This document shows, in pieces, positions 25,169 to 33,533 of a stretch of 64,000 bases of DNA. The notes beneath the pieces were generated by a model. It was not told the origin of the DNA and did no database searches. It saw only the letters and a list, made by a program, of their open reading frames with translations. This DNA comes from Arenibacter hampyeongensis (GTDB lineage: Bacteria > Bacteroidota > Bacteroidia > Flavobacteriales > Flavobacteriaceae), in assembly GCF_002909255.1 (NCBI RefSeq), contig NZ_PIOB01000001.1, positions 868,001-932,000 on the forward strand, given 5' to 3'. The stretch's first letter is position 1. Each line of letters begins with the position of its first letter. The position numbers were made by a program, and so were the translations under genes.

Positions 25169-26170
25169 ATGCGAAACCTGGGCCTACTTATCTTATTTTT
25201 TTTACAGCTCGGCTGTAGTGGTCAGGCCGTTGAAAAATTTAATGGGGTAAGTTTTGTGGCCTCAAGGGACAAGGTTTCCCAAGAACACGTAGATGCAGTA
25301 AGAAATGTCAATGCCAAGTGTGCAGCGGTAATGCCTTTTGGATTTATTAGGGATAAAGACTCACCTGAAATAATTTTTGATACTTCGAGACAATGGTTCG
25401 GGGAAACAAGAACAGGCGCTAGGCAGTATATAGATATCCTGCACCAGAACGGCTTAAAGGTAATGCTAAAGCCACAAATATGGATTTCCAGGGGTGAGTT
25501 TACGGGTAATTTAAAAATGAATTCCGAGGAAAACTGGCAGGCCTTGGAGATAGCGTATGCCAACTTTATTATGGCTTATGCCACGCTGGCCCAGGAAACC
25601 CAGGCCGATGCATTTTGCATAGGAACTGAGCTGGAGCAATTTGTTAATCACCGGCCGGCGTATTGGACCGGACTGATCAAAAAAATCAGAAGTGTTTACA
25701 AGGGAAAACTTACCTATGCGGCCAATTGGGACGAATATGGAAGGACCCCTTTTTGGGATGATCTGGATTTTATAGGTATAGATGCTTATTTTCCTTTAAG
25801 TGATGAGAAAACCCCTACGGTAGAACAATTACGAAGGGGATGGCAACCTCATAAAGAAAAAATAAAATCGTTGGCCTTGATGAAAAACAAACCTATAATT
25901 TTCACGGAATATGGCTATAGAAGTAATAATTATGCTGCAAAGAAACCTTGGTTGGTGGATCACAGTCAGGATGATGTAAACCTAGAAGCACAGGCCAATG
26001 CTACCAAAGCTATTTTCGAGGAATTTTGGAAAGAAGAGTGGTTTGCAGGGGGATTTGTCTGGAAATGGTTTATTGATCATGAAAATGCGGGAGGGATAAA
26101 TGACAACAGGTTTACCCCGCAAAATAAGCCGGCCCAAGAGGTGATCAAGAGTTTCTATAAGATATATTAG
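25169..26170 (+). CDS. GH113-like (beta-mannanase-type) glycoside hydrolase lipoprotein
   Basis: 333 residues. The lipobox is LQLGC (Cys16). A TIM barrel follows: GVSFVASRDK at strand 1, KVMLKPQIWIS at strand 3, the acid/base segment IGTELEQF with Glu154 and the nucleophile segment IIFTEYGYRS with Glu247, then AGGFVWKWF. This spacing and the T-E-x-G-Y-x-S nucleophile fit GH113-type beta-mannanases of clan GH-A, and the related GTA_TIM family. The substrate is not certain. It stands close downstream of a predicted outer-membrane protein and upstream of an Omp85-like barrel. Confidence 0.82.
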   Translation: MRNLGLLILFFLQLGCSGQAVEKFNGVSFVASRDKVSQEHVDAVRNVNAKCAAVMPFGFIRDKDSPEIIFDTSRQWFGETRTGARQYIDILHQNGLKVMLKPQIWISRGEFTGNLKMNSEENWQALEIAYANFIMAYATLAQETQADAFCIGTELEQFVNHRPAYWTGLIKKIRSVYKGKLTYAANWDEYGRTPFWDDLDFIGIDAYFPLSDEKTPTVEQLRRGWQPHKEKIKSLALMKNKPIIFTEYGYRSNNYAAKKPWLVDHSQDDVNLEAQANATKAIFEEFWKEEWFAGGFVWKWFIDHENAGGINDNRFTPQNKPAQEVIKSFYKIY

Positions 26171-26276
26171 GTTTTTTTTACCAGGTTTCCGACTCATTAA
26201 CCTTGGGTTATTTGGTTTTTGGAGTCTTTTCATCTTTAATTCATGAATACTTTTCCCATATAATTGCGTATTGATA

Positions 26277-27536
26277 ATGAAAATCAGCTTAAGGGTATTA
26301 TTGTTTTTTTCATTTTTAGCAGGATACACCCAGCAATCTACCGTAACCGTAGTGAATATTGAAGGCGCCAAAAGGACCAAAGTTTCTTTCTTAGAAAATC
26401 TTATTAAGGTTAAGGCAGCCAGTATATTGGATTCCGTGGCATTGAATGAAGACGTTCAACGCTTAAAGCAATTGCCGTCCATTGCCAATGCCAATTTTCG
26501 CGTGGAGGCAAATAAGGAAAATCAATATTCCGTTATTTATACTGTTGAAGAACATTTTACCCTGATCCCCTATGCCAATATTTATACCTCGACCAATGAT
26601 GAATTTGCATTTAAAATAGGGTTGCAGGAATACAATCTATTTGGCAGGAACATGATATTGGGAGGATTTTATCAAAGGGATATTTTCAATTCTTATGGAA
26701 TAAATTTTAGGATGCCTTATATCATCGGAGGCAACTTGGGATTTGCTCTTAGTTATAATAATATTACTACCCAAGAACCAGTTTTTATCAACGAGAATAC
26801 TGCAGATTACAGATATAACAACAAGGCCTTTGAAGTTTTGGGCTTGTATAACATAAACAATAAAAACAGGATAGACTTTGGAATTAATCTGTTTACGGAA
26901 GATTATAATTATATCGCCGGTGCTACCAATCCAAATGTTCCCCAAGAATTGAAGGTGGATAAGTATTTGTATAAGTTTATCTACTATTATGAAAATATAA
27001 AATATGATTATCATTATCGTTCAGGTTTTGGCAGCACTTTAAATTTTCAATATGTCAAGAGTCCGGATGAAAATTTACCGGAATTTTTAATTGTGATCAA
27101 TGACTTTGTCCATTTTAATAGGATTGGTTATCGGGGTAATTGGGCCAATCGATTACGACTGGGTATTGCCAGCAACATAGATACCCCTTTTGCTCCCTTT
27201 TCTGTAGATAATAATGTTAACATACGGGGTGTGGGAAATAAAATAGATAGGGGGACTGCCACCATCGTATTCAATACAGAATATAGGTATAGTTTTGTTG
27301 ATAAGGACTGGTTTGCACTACAAGGCAATTTTTTTATAGATTCAGGGACTTGGCGAAACCCCGGGGGAGATTTTAGTGATTTTACGGATAGGGAAAGTAT
27401 AAGGGTTTATCCGGGGATTGGTTTAAGGTTTATTCATAAGCGAATATTTAACGCAATTTTCCGAATAGATTATGGCTATGGCATTACAAAAAACGCATCT
27501 CATGGGATTGTTTTTGGAATTGGGCAGTATTTTTGA
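26277..27536 (+). CDS. Omp85-like outer-membrane protein with one POTRA-like domain
   Basis: 419 residues from the ATG at 26277 (the longer reading starts at TTG 26271). The signal peptide ends near AGYTQQ. A single POTRA-like unit follows: VTVVNIEGAKRTKVSFLEN, LIKVKAASILDSV, LKQLPSIANANFRVE, then the beta-barrel with FGRNMILGGFYQRDIF and a final FGIGQYF, ending in Phe. BamA has five POTRA domains, so this short form is not BamA itself and resembles the surface-antigen D15-like proteins of Bacteroidota. The amidase gene follows 33 bases later. Confidence 0.82.
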   Translation: MKISLRVLLFFSFLAGYTQQSTVTVVNIEGAKRTKVSFLENLIKVKAASILDSVALNEDVQRLKQLPSIANANFRVEANKENQYSVIYTVEEHFTLIPYANIYTSTNDEFAFKIGLQEYNLFGRNMILGGFYQRDIFNSYGINFRMPYIIGGNLGFALSYNNITTQEPVFINENTADYRYNNKAFEVLGLYNINNKNRIDFGINLFTEDYNYIAGATNPNVPQELKVDKYLYKFIYYYENIKYDYHYRSGFGSTLNFQYVKSPDENLPEFLIVINDFVHFNRIGYRGNWANRLRLGIASNIDTPFAPFSVDNNVNIRGVGNKIDRGTATIVFNTEYRYSFVDKDWFALQGNFFIDSGTWRNPGGDFSDFTDRESIRVYPGIGLRFIHKRIFNAIFRIDYGYGITKNASHGIVFGIGQYF

Positions 27537-27569
27537 TAATATTTGTGTAAAATTAGTATTGTGTTGGTC

Positions 27570-28607
27570 ATGAAACCTTTTGTAATATTTTGTATAATCG
27601 CCTTATGGTCGCTTCCCGCTTTTTCCCAAACCTCGGTTAAAACCGTAATTGCTGAAAAAGGGGACGGAATTTATTCCATCCTTAGGAAACAGGGGATTAA
27701 TCCTGTTAGGCACTACGGGCACTTTGTTGATCTTAATCATGATAATTTAAGGGATAGTATACACCTTTATGAGGGGAGGGAGTACATTATTCCTCCCGTA
27801 CCCTTGGATACTATAGCTATTACGGAATTCGTTGAGAATAAAACAACGGAAATCAAGTCCGTGTCGAATATCATAACAGATGACATATTTGGAAAAAAAT
27901 ATGCTACTACGGAGATAAAGAGCAATAAGTTGCAGGGAAACGTTTATTATTTAATATCAGGTCATGGTGGGCCCGATCCCGGTGCCATTGAAAAATATGA
28001 GGGCAAAATAATTGCGGAAGACGAGTATGCCTATGATATTACGCTGCGCTTGGCCAAAGAACTTATATCCCATGGAGCCAAGACCTATATTATAATTAGG
28101 GATTTGAACGATGGGATAAGGGATCAGCGAGTGCTGGAAATAGATAGGGATGAGGTGGCCTATCCCAATGAAGAAATTCCATTAAACCAATTATTGCGAT
28201 TAAAACAGCGTGTTGATGCAGTGAACAAACTGTATTTGGAAAATTCTGGCAAATACCAGCGGTTGATCGTTACACACGTGGATAGCCGAAGTAGGGGGCA
28301 AAATATTGATGTGTTCTTCTATCATCATGAGAGCAGTAAGAATGGCAAGCGTTTAGCTGAAAGTATCCATGAAACTTTTTTAAAAAAATACAGACAATAT
28401 CAGCCAAACAGGAATTATGAGGGGACCTTCGCAGATCGTAGTGGTTTGTATTTGGTAAAAAATACCTTACCGGCCATGGCTTATATTGAAGTTGGGAATA
28501 TAAAAAACAAAAAGGACCAAAAGCGAATCTTGGATCCAGATAATAGGCAGGCCCTTGCCAAGTGGATCTCAGAAGGAGTATTGTTGGATTATGAAGCTAG
28601 TAAATAA
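27570..28607 (+). CDS. N-acetylmuramoyl-L-alanine amidase (Amidase_3)
   Basis: 345 residues from the ATG at 27570; the longer reading from a TTG at 27543 was rejected because the ATG gives a clean signal peptide (AFSQ cleavage). Residues about 20-80 resemble a LysM-like peptidoglycan-binding region (EKGDGIYSILRKQGINP and EGREYIIPPVP). The catalytic domain shows the zinc ligands in ISGHGGPDPGAI, the Glu in KIIAEDEYAYDI, the His in VTHVDSRSR and the final Glu in MAYIEVGNIKN. It cleaves the stem peptide from muramic acid in the periplasm. The gene converges on the arsenosugar cluster with a 6-base gap. Confidence 0.92.
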   Translation: MKPFVIFCIIALWSLPAFSQTSVKTVIAEKGDGIYSILRKQGINPVRHYGHFVDLNHDNLRDSIHLYEGREYIIPPVPLDTIAITEFVENKTTEIKSVSNIITDDIFGKKYATTEIKSNKLQGNVYYLISGHGGPDPGAIEKYEGKIIAEDEYAYDITLRLAKELISHGAKTYIIIRDLNDGIRDQRVLEIDRDEVAYPNEEIPLNQLLRLKQRVDAVNKLYLENSGKYQRLIVTHVDSRSRGQNIDVFFYHHESSKNGKRLAESIHETFLKKYRQYQPNRNYEGTFADRSGLYLVKNTLPAMAYIEVGNIKNKKDQKRILDPDNRQALAKWISEGVLLDYEASK

Positions 28608-28613
28608 GGTGGT

Positions 28614-29321
28614 TTAAGAGATAATGTTTTTCTTGTAATACTTATACAATTGATCAGGGCCAAAACCCAATAAATTTTTCAAGTGAATTATTCCGAAGTG
28701 ATATTGAAGTCTAATAGAGCCATACTGTTCGTATTTTCTTGCAGAGGTTATAACGTGTTGTGGCAAGACTTTAAAATTTGATATTTTGTAAAGGCGTCCA
28801 ATAAATTCTGTATCCTCGTATATGATATAATTCTCATTAAAGCCGCCCGTTTTTTGGAATAGGTCATTGAGAATAAAAAGCGATTGATCACCGCCCCTAC
28901 ATAACTTGTGGTTAATTCTGCTGAACCATGCAAAGAATTGCAAAAACTTTTTGGAGGTGTTAAATTTCATCCTGAAGCATCCGGAAGATATGTTGTTATT
29001 ATGCGCATTTAGGATAAACAGATCAAAGTTATTGGGCGGGAACGTATCGGCATGTAAAAAGTAAAGAAGTGCGCCAGATGCAGCCTTGGCGCCTGTATTC
29101 ATTTGTTTGGCACGTCCTTTTTCAGAAGATATAACTATTGCCCCCTTAGCTTTTGCCATGGCAACTGTATTGTCCGTACTGCCCCCATCAACCACAATTA
29201 TTTCCTTAATATTCCCTAAACTGTTATTCGCTTGCAAGTGATCCAATAAAGTGCTAATGTGTACAGATTCATTTAGGACCGGTATTATAATACTTATGTC
29301 TATGGAATTACTCAATTTCAT
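28614..29321 (-). CDS. TIGR04283-type arsenosugar biosynthesis glycosyltransferase
   Basis: 235 residues. A GT2-type nucleotide-sugar fold is clear: SIIIPVLNES at the N-terminus, VDGGSTDNT, then HADTFPPN with the metal-binding Asp, and the acceptor-side GGFNENYIIYEDTEF. It matches the family tied to arsenosugar clusters, and in this window it lies with ArsM, PNP and the TIGR04282 glycosyltransferase. Its start overlaps the end of the DUF547 gene by 14 bases, so translation is coupled. The exact sugar donor is unknown. Confidence 0.9.
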   Translation of the reverse strand: MKLSNSIDISIIIPVLNESVHISTLLDHLQANNSLGNIKEIIVVDGGSTDNTVAMAKAKGAIVISSEKGRAKQMNTGAKAASGALLYFLHADTFPPNNFDLFILNAHNNNISSGCFRMKFNTSKKFLQFFAWFSRINHKLCRGGDQSLFILNDLFQKTGGFNENYIIYEDTEFIGRLYKISNFKVLPQHVITSARKYEQYGSIRLQYHFGIIHLKNLLGFGPDQLYKYYKKNIIS

Positions 29322-30063
29322 TTAAAGCCCAATTATAGTTTAGATAACTTATTTTGGTGTTTGATGTCAGTTTTTGGAAGGAGTATTTATTAATATAATC
29401 TATCAAAGATTCTTTTTCAGTGAAGTCTTTTTTGTACCAGTTAAAAATTTCGGACAAAGAGGCTTTTTCCTTGGTCAGAACATTTCTTTTTGGGTCATTG
29501 ATAAAATCTACGGCCGTCTGTTCCAATAGTTTTTCAATATTAACGGAATTAAAGGCGGTGTTCAATAATTTGGGACAGGAATAGGACGCACAGTTGATGG
29601 CAAAATGGATTCTAGGTTCATCCATTTTTCGCAATATTTTGTGCTCCAAATCGCCCAAGGAAATTTTTTCATTTCCCATATGAACAATATTTTTCCCCCA
29701 CGGGTTTTTTATGTTCTTTATGCTTTTTGTGGGATAGTTGTCCAAAATGAGTTTTACCGTAGCAGCATTATAAAGGTTTATATAATAAGCCAGCCTTTCG
29801 GGTTTAGGTGCTTTGTCTGTTGGACGGTTCTTCGCCAAATAATCCAAGTAATTTTGCAATGCTGTGACATCCTTGGTGAAACCTTTGTAGTCAACATTTC
29901 CCTTATTGTCTACATGCTTTTTCAGTAATTTATCCCAACTGGAATGATCTAATTTCAAATCAATTTCCTGAGCACAATTATTATTTTGCCATAGTGTATG
30001 CGTAACACTATGACCGCTGATGGTCAAAAGCAGGATTATTACAAATGATAATTTAAGTTGCAT
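29308..30063 (-). CDS. DUF547 domain protein, periplasmic
   Basis: 251 residues. A signal-like N-terminus (KLSFVIILLLTISGHSV) is followed by DUF547: LPTDKAPKP-like linker near residue 80, then LAYYINLYNAATVKLILDNY, KILRKMDEPRIHFAINCASYSCPKL with the conserved H-F-A-x-N-C, and FINDPKRN. DUF547 resembles a transglutaminase-like Cys/His fold, with a Cys in FAINCAS. Its function in arsenosugar clusters is not known. The gene overlaps the glycosyltransferase gene by 14 bases and follows arsM by 61 bases. Confidence 0.9.
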   Translation of the reverse strand: MQLKLSFVIILLLTISGHSVTHTLWQNNNCAQEIDLKLDHSSWDKLLKKHVDNKGNVDYKGFTKDVTALQNYLDYLAKNRPTDKAPKPERLAYYINLYNAATVKLILDNYPTKSIKNIKNPWGKNIVHMGNEKISLGDLEHKILRKMDEPRIHFAINCASYSCPKLLNTAFNSVNIEKLLEQTAVDFINDPKRNVLTKEKASLSEIFNWYKKDFTEKESLIDYINKYSFQKLTSNTKISYLNYNWALNEIE

Positions 30064-30124
30064 GGAATTTTATTTACCTCCAATTAGTGTTGCCAAACAC
30101 ATAAACCTTACATCAAATTAATGA

Positions 30125-31090
30125 TTAACAGCAACCCCCGCCATTATAATGCCAAGTACTGTTGCTTATATGGATTTCGGAATTACTTTTTTGCAGTGCC
30201 GATGCTGTTTTGTCACACACCGCCAAAGGCTGATTTTGCATTAGAACATGGCCGTTTTTATCATCAAAATATTCTTCATTACCGTAATAGATGGCAGTTT
30301 TTCCGGTAAAAATGCAAGGGCCATCCTGGGGCATTGGGTCTTTAATGGCAGCTATTTCAATAGATTCGATAAAGATCAATTCATCTGTGGGATAGTGATT
30401 GGGAGAGAGTACCCGGTATGATTTTCGTGCTCTAATTTCTATGGTACCAAAACCTGCATCAGTTAAAACCTTTACATAATCTCTTATCGGGATACTGCCA
30501 CTTAAACAAAGGGCTCTAAGTCGATCATCATTACGTAAGGTTTCATTCATAGGCTGTTCGCATGTAGGATCGCTCATAACCAATCGGCCATTGGGTTTTA
30601 ATACACGATACATCTCGGCCACCGCCTTTTTTAAATCATCGGTCTTAAAAATGTTGAACAGGCAGTTCTGTGCAGCCACATCTATACTGTTGTCTGCTAT
30701 TGGTAGATTTAGTGCATCCCCTTTTACAAGGTTTATATACTCGCTTTTAAACCAAGAGTTTTCCTTTTCCGCTATTTTGAAATTTTCTCTTGAAGCTTCC
30801 AACATTTCATCCACAACATCAACTCCGGTAACCCCTCCCTTTTGTCTAGAGAAATAAGAAAATTGTAAGAGTTCCATGCCGCCACCAACTCCCACATATA
30901 GGACTTTAGGGTTGTTTACCAAATCTTGGGCCGATACTGTGCTCCCACAACCATAATTCATCTCCTGCATGATTTTAGGAATGGATAATCCGGGAAACTG
31001 CCAGATAGGATTTGTGGTGCAACACAATCCAACATCGGGGGTCAATGCTGCATTCTTATATAATTCATTTGTGGCTTCTAAATAACTCAT
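30125..31090 (-). CDS. arsM: Arsenosugar biosynthesis arsenite methyltransferase ArsM
   Basis: 321 residues. ArsM methylates As(III) with SAM to mono- and dimethylarsenicals, the first step toward arsenosugars. The SAM motif VGVGGGMELLQFSYF lies near residue 66, with DVAAQNCLFNIF and RVLKPNGRLVMSDP after it. Arsenic-binding cysteines are likely the vicinal pair GLCCTTNP (C23, C24), CGSTVSAQD and the C-terminal GGGCC. The C-terminal domain is the long ArsM type. It follows the purine nucleoside phosphorylase gene by 87 bases; that gap contains a short tandem repeat. Confidence 0.93.
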   Translation of the reverse strand: MSYLEATNELYKNAALTPDVGLCCTTNPIWQFPGLSIPKIMQEMNYGCGSTVSAQDLVNNPKVLYVGVGGGMELLQFSYFSRQKGGVTGVDVVDEMLEASRENFKIAEKENSWFKSEYINLVKGDALNLPIADNSIDVAAQNCLFNIFKTDDLKKAVAEMYRVLKPNGRLVMSDPTCEQPMNETLRNDDRLRALCLSGSIPIRDYVKVLTDAGFGTIEIRARKSYRVLSPNHYPTDELIFIESIEIAAIKDPMPQDGPCIFTGKTAIYYGNEEYFDDKNGHVLMQNQPLAVCDKTASALQKSNSEIHISNSTWHYNGGGCC

Positions 31091-31138
31091 GTCTTTATGC
31101 TTAAAAGTTTGTCATCAGGTTTATAATTGTCTTTCTTC

Positions 31139-31172
31139 AATACTCAATACTCAATACTCAATACTCAATACT
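31139..31172 (+). repeat. 7-bp tandem repeat (aatactc), four full copies plus a partial one
   Basis: Copies begin at 31139, 31146, 31153 and 31160, with a fifth, partial copy aatact at 31167. It lies between arsM and the purine nucleoside phosphorylase gene. It is too short and lacks spacers, so it is not a CRISPR. It could vary in copy number by slippage. Confidence 0.8.
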
Positions 31173-31177
31173 TATAA

Positions 31178-31993
31178 TTAAACTTCCCTAATTAATTCCC
31201 TAAATAACTTTATCATTTTTGGTTCGGTTTTTCCGGCAATTTCAATTATTTCGTCAATATTGACGGGTTTTAGGTTATCCGGATCGCATTCGTCTGTTAG
31301 GACAGATACGGCCACTATTGGCAATCGTAAATGATTGGCAACAATTACTTCAGGTACGGTGCTCATTCCCACGGCATCGGCACCAATGATTTTTAGCATT
31401 CGGTATTCTGCCTTTGTTTCCAGTTGAGGCCCTACTACTGAGGCGTAAACTCCCTTCCGTAGGGTTATATTTTCTTTTTTTGCTATTTTCTCCAAGCTTT
31501 TGCGCATAGGAGCATCATATGGCTCACTCATATCCGTAAAACGATCTCCAAATTGGCTTACGTTTTTAAATGCCAAAGGAGATCCTCCTTGGAGGTTGAT
31601 GTGATCCTCGATGAGCATGATGTCACCTTTCTTAAATTCGGGATTTATGGCTCCCGCTGCATTGGATATAAATAGTTTTTTAATACCTAGCATATGCATT
31701 ACCCGAATTGGGTAGGTTACGTCCACTAGGTCGTAGCCTTCATAAAAATGAAACCTTCCCTGCATAACAACAACTTTTTTGCCTTCCAAAATACCGTAAA
31801 TCAATTTACCGGAATGAAATTCCACGGTAGCCAGAGGAAAATAGGGGATATGGTTGTAATGGGCTTCTATTGGATTTTCAATATCGTCTGCCAATTTGCC
31901 TAAACCAGTTCCTAGTACTATTCCAATTTCAGGGGCCTCAAATCCCTTTTCTATTAAATATTCAGTAGATTCCTGAAGTAATTTACTCGTCAT
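31178..31993 (-). CDS. Purine-nucleoside phosphorylase, arsenosugar cluster type
   Basis: 271 residues. Phosphorolysis of purine nucleosides gives ribose-1-phosphate; in arsenosugar clusters this enzyme probably handles the 5'-deoxy-5'-arseno- or SAM-derived nucleoside by-product. Phosphate and nucleoside site features are GIVLGTGLGKLAD, MQGRFHFYEGYD, FISNAAGAINPEFKKGD and GADAVGMSTVPEVIVANH with the Asn that contacts the base. It begins 6 bases after the TIGR04282 glycosyltransferase gene ends. Confidence 0.94.
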   Translation of the reverse strand: MTSKLLQESTEYLIEKGFEAPEIGIVLGTGLGKLADDIENPIEAHYNHIPYFPLATVEFHSGKLIYGILEGKKVVVMQGRFHFYEGYDLVDVTYPIRVMHMLGIKKLFISNAAGAINPEFKKGDIMLIEDHINLQGGSPLAFKNVSQFGDRFTDMSEPYDAPMRKSLEKIAKKENITLRKGVYASVVGPQLETKAEYRMLKIIGADAVGMSTVPEVIVANHLRLPIVAVSVLTDECDPDNLKPVNIDEIIEIAGKTEPKMIKLFRELIREV

Positions 31994-31999
31994 ATATTT

Positions 32000-32635
32000 T
32001 CAATTTTTTAAAAAGCTGCGAAAGATTTCAATATCCTTAATGTCTTCAAAATAGTCAATGTCATTTTTGGGTGCCAACAAGGCGTAGTTTTCATCTTTTA
32101 GGTCTTGTACAGTAGCCTCCAATACTGTGTCCATACCCCAATTTTTTTTATCAAAAAGTAAGGGGTTAAAGACTTTCATCCCCAACAAATAATAACCGCC
32201 ATCAATGGCAGGCCCTATCACATAATCATGATGATCTAGGGAGCAAAAAGCCTCCTTTAAATCATTTTCGGTCAAGTCGTACATGTCACTTCCAATGATA
32301 ATAATTTTTTCATGACCTGCCTCAAATCCGTTCATAAAAGCATTGGCCATACGCTGCCCCAAATCGTTTCCAAATTGTATTTTTTTTTGGTATACAGGGT
32401 TGTCCCATATATCGTTTTCCCAAATATGATCGGAATAACACACCCATTTGTTGATATTTAAGCCCTTCGTAAAATTTTTGGTATGGTTAAGTAAAAATTT
32501 ATATATGTCCAAGGCAACCTCATCACCTACTGTTGCGGCCAATCTAGTTTTACACTTTCCAAGTTCAGGGTTACGGGTAAAAATTATTAATAAGTCCTTG
32601 GGGTGGGTCATAGTATCTCTGAAATGTTTAGCCAA
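32000..32635 (-). CDS. TIGR04282-type arsenosugar biosynthesis glycosyltransferase
   Basis: 211 residues; an internal Met at residue 9 is an alternative start. Features of the cofC/MobA-like nucleotide-sugar transferase fold are LLIIFTRNPELGKCKTRLA at the N-terminus, a central IIIGSDMYDLTENDL, and YVIGPAIDGGYYLLGMK. In arsenosugar clusters this family acts with the TIGR04283 enzyme; which sugar or nucleotide it transfers is not established. It is the first gene of the tightly packed cluster, 6 bases before PNP. Confidence 0.92.
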   Translation of the reverse strand: MAKHFRDTMTHPKDLLIIFTRNPELGKCKTRLAATVGDEVALDIYKFLLNHTKNFTKGLNINKWVCYSDHIWENDIWDNPVYQKKIQFGNDLGQRMANAFMNGFEAGHEKIIIIGSDMYDLTENDLKEAFCSLDHHDYVIGPAIDGGYYLLGMKVFNPLLFDKKNWGMDTVLEATVQDLKDENYALLAPKNDIDYFEDIKDIEIFRSFLKN

Positions 32636-32774
32636 TTAATAGGGCATGGTCTTAATGGTCGTTTTAGGGTTGTATTCATTACTTTGTGTAGTATGTAAAT
32701 TTAGAATTTACTGGCCAGCCTTATTTCTTGCATTTTATTGGATGTAGTGTGCTGGCTTAAGGTAATGTTGACAT

Positions 32775-33287
32775 TTAGTTATTTTGTTTTTTAGGGTCGT
32801 ATACTTTTGTGGCATTGGTCAACATTTTACCCCAATGCTTGTTAAAGGCATGAACCCTATCGGTTTCTTGTCCGTTGGAATCATATACTTTGAAACCCTT
32901 ATTTTTCCATTCAAAAATACCGCCGTATAAATTGTAAACCTGTTTATAGCCTTTTTTTATAAGTTTTTCTCCCACCTCTTCAGAGCGCACCCCTATGGAA
33001 CAATAGACTACAATTGGTGTGTTTTTATAACTAAGGATTGTGGAAACGGTGTCCATATCAAATACGATATCTCCAAGCCATACCGCGTTGTTAAGATGGC
33101 TTACCTCAAATTCCACTTTTTCCCTGGTATCCAGGAGTACGAACTGGTTATTAGGTGTTAACTCCTCCACCTTTATATAGGGTACAGTGTTATCGTTGAA
33201 CTTTCTTATTGCCTCGTCAATGGTACGTTGGCCATAGAGGCCATAAAGGCAAAAGAGACTTATAAAAAATTGGAGTAGAAATTTCAT
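32775..33287 (-). CDS. Periplasmic rhodanese-like domain protein
   Basis: 170 residues from the ATG at 33287; an upstream Met at 33311 would spoil the signal peptide. The signal peptide ends near YGQ. A single rhodanese domain follows, with LLDTREKVEFEVSHL and the active loop VYCSIGVRSEEVGEKL, where Cys96 is the sulfur acceptor. Rhodaneses transfer sulfane sulfur, though single-domain periplasmic members may act on other substrates such as arsenate or phosphate. It lies 139 bases upstream of the arsenosugar genes in the same direction, so it may share their transcript or have its own. Confidence 0.88.
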   Translation of the reverse strand: MKFLLQFFISLFCLYGLYGQRTIDEAIRKFNDNTVPYIKVEELTPNNQFVLLDTREKVEFEVSHLNNAVWLGDIVFDMDTVSTILSYKNTPIVVYCSIGVRSEEVGEKLIKKGYKQVYNLYGGIFEWKNKGFKVYDSNGQETDRVHAFNKHWGKMLTNATKVYDPKKQNN

Positions 33288-33533
33288 TATAAAATGTAAA
33301 TCGTAAAGCAAAGATAGTATATTGGCACTATAACCTTAAATGTCAATTAAAAGGGTGTAAATTAATTGTAATAATCAAGGAGTGGATTTCAGTTTTTAAA
33401 AATTGATTTTTTAATTTCACAGACTAGTAACTTCGTAATTCAATTGTTCATAACGCATTGAAAATGTTTTGTTGGAATAAGATGGTAATAGGTCCTAGAT
33501 GTTAATAAAACCTATTTTAAGAAAGAATCAAAT

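Noticed and set aside
31139-31172. CRISPR array
   Set aside because: The units are 7 bp, directly adjacent and without spacers, and no cas gene is near.
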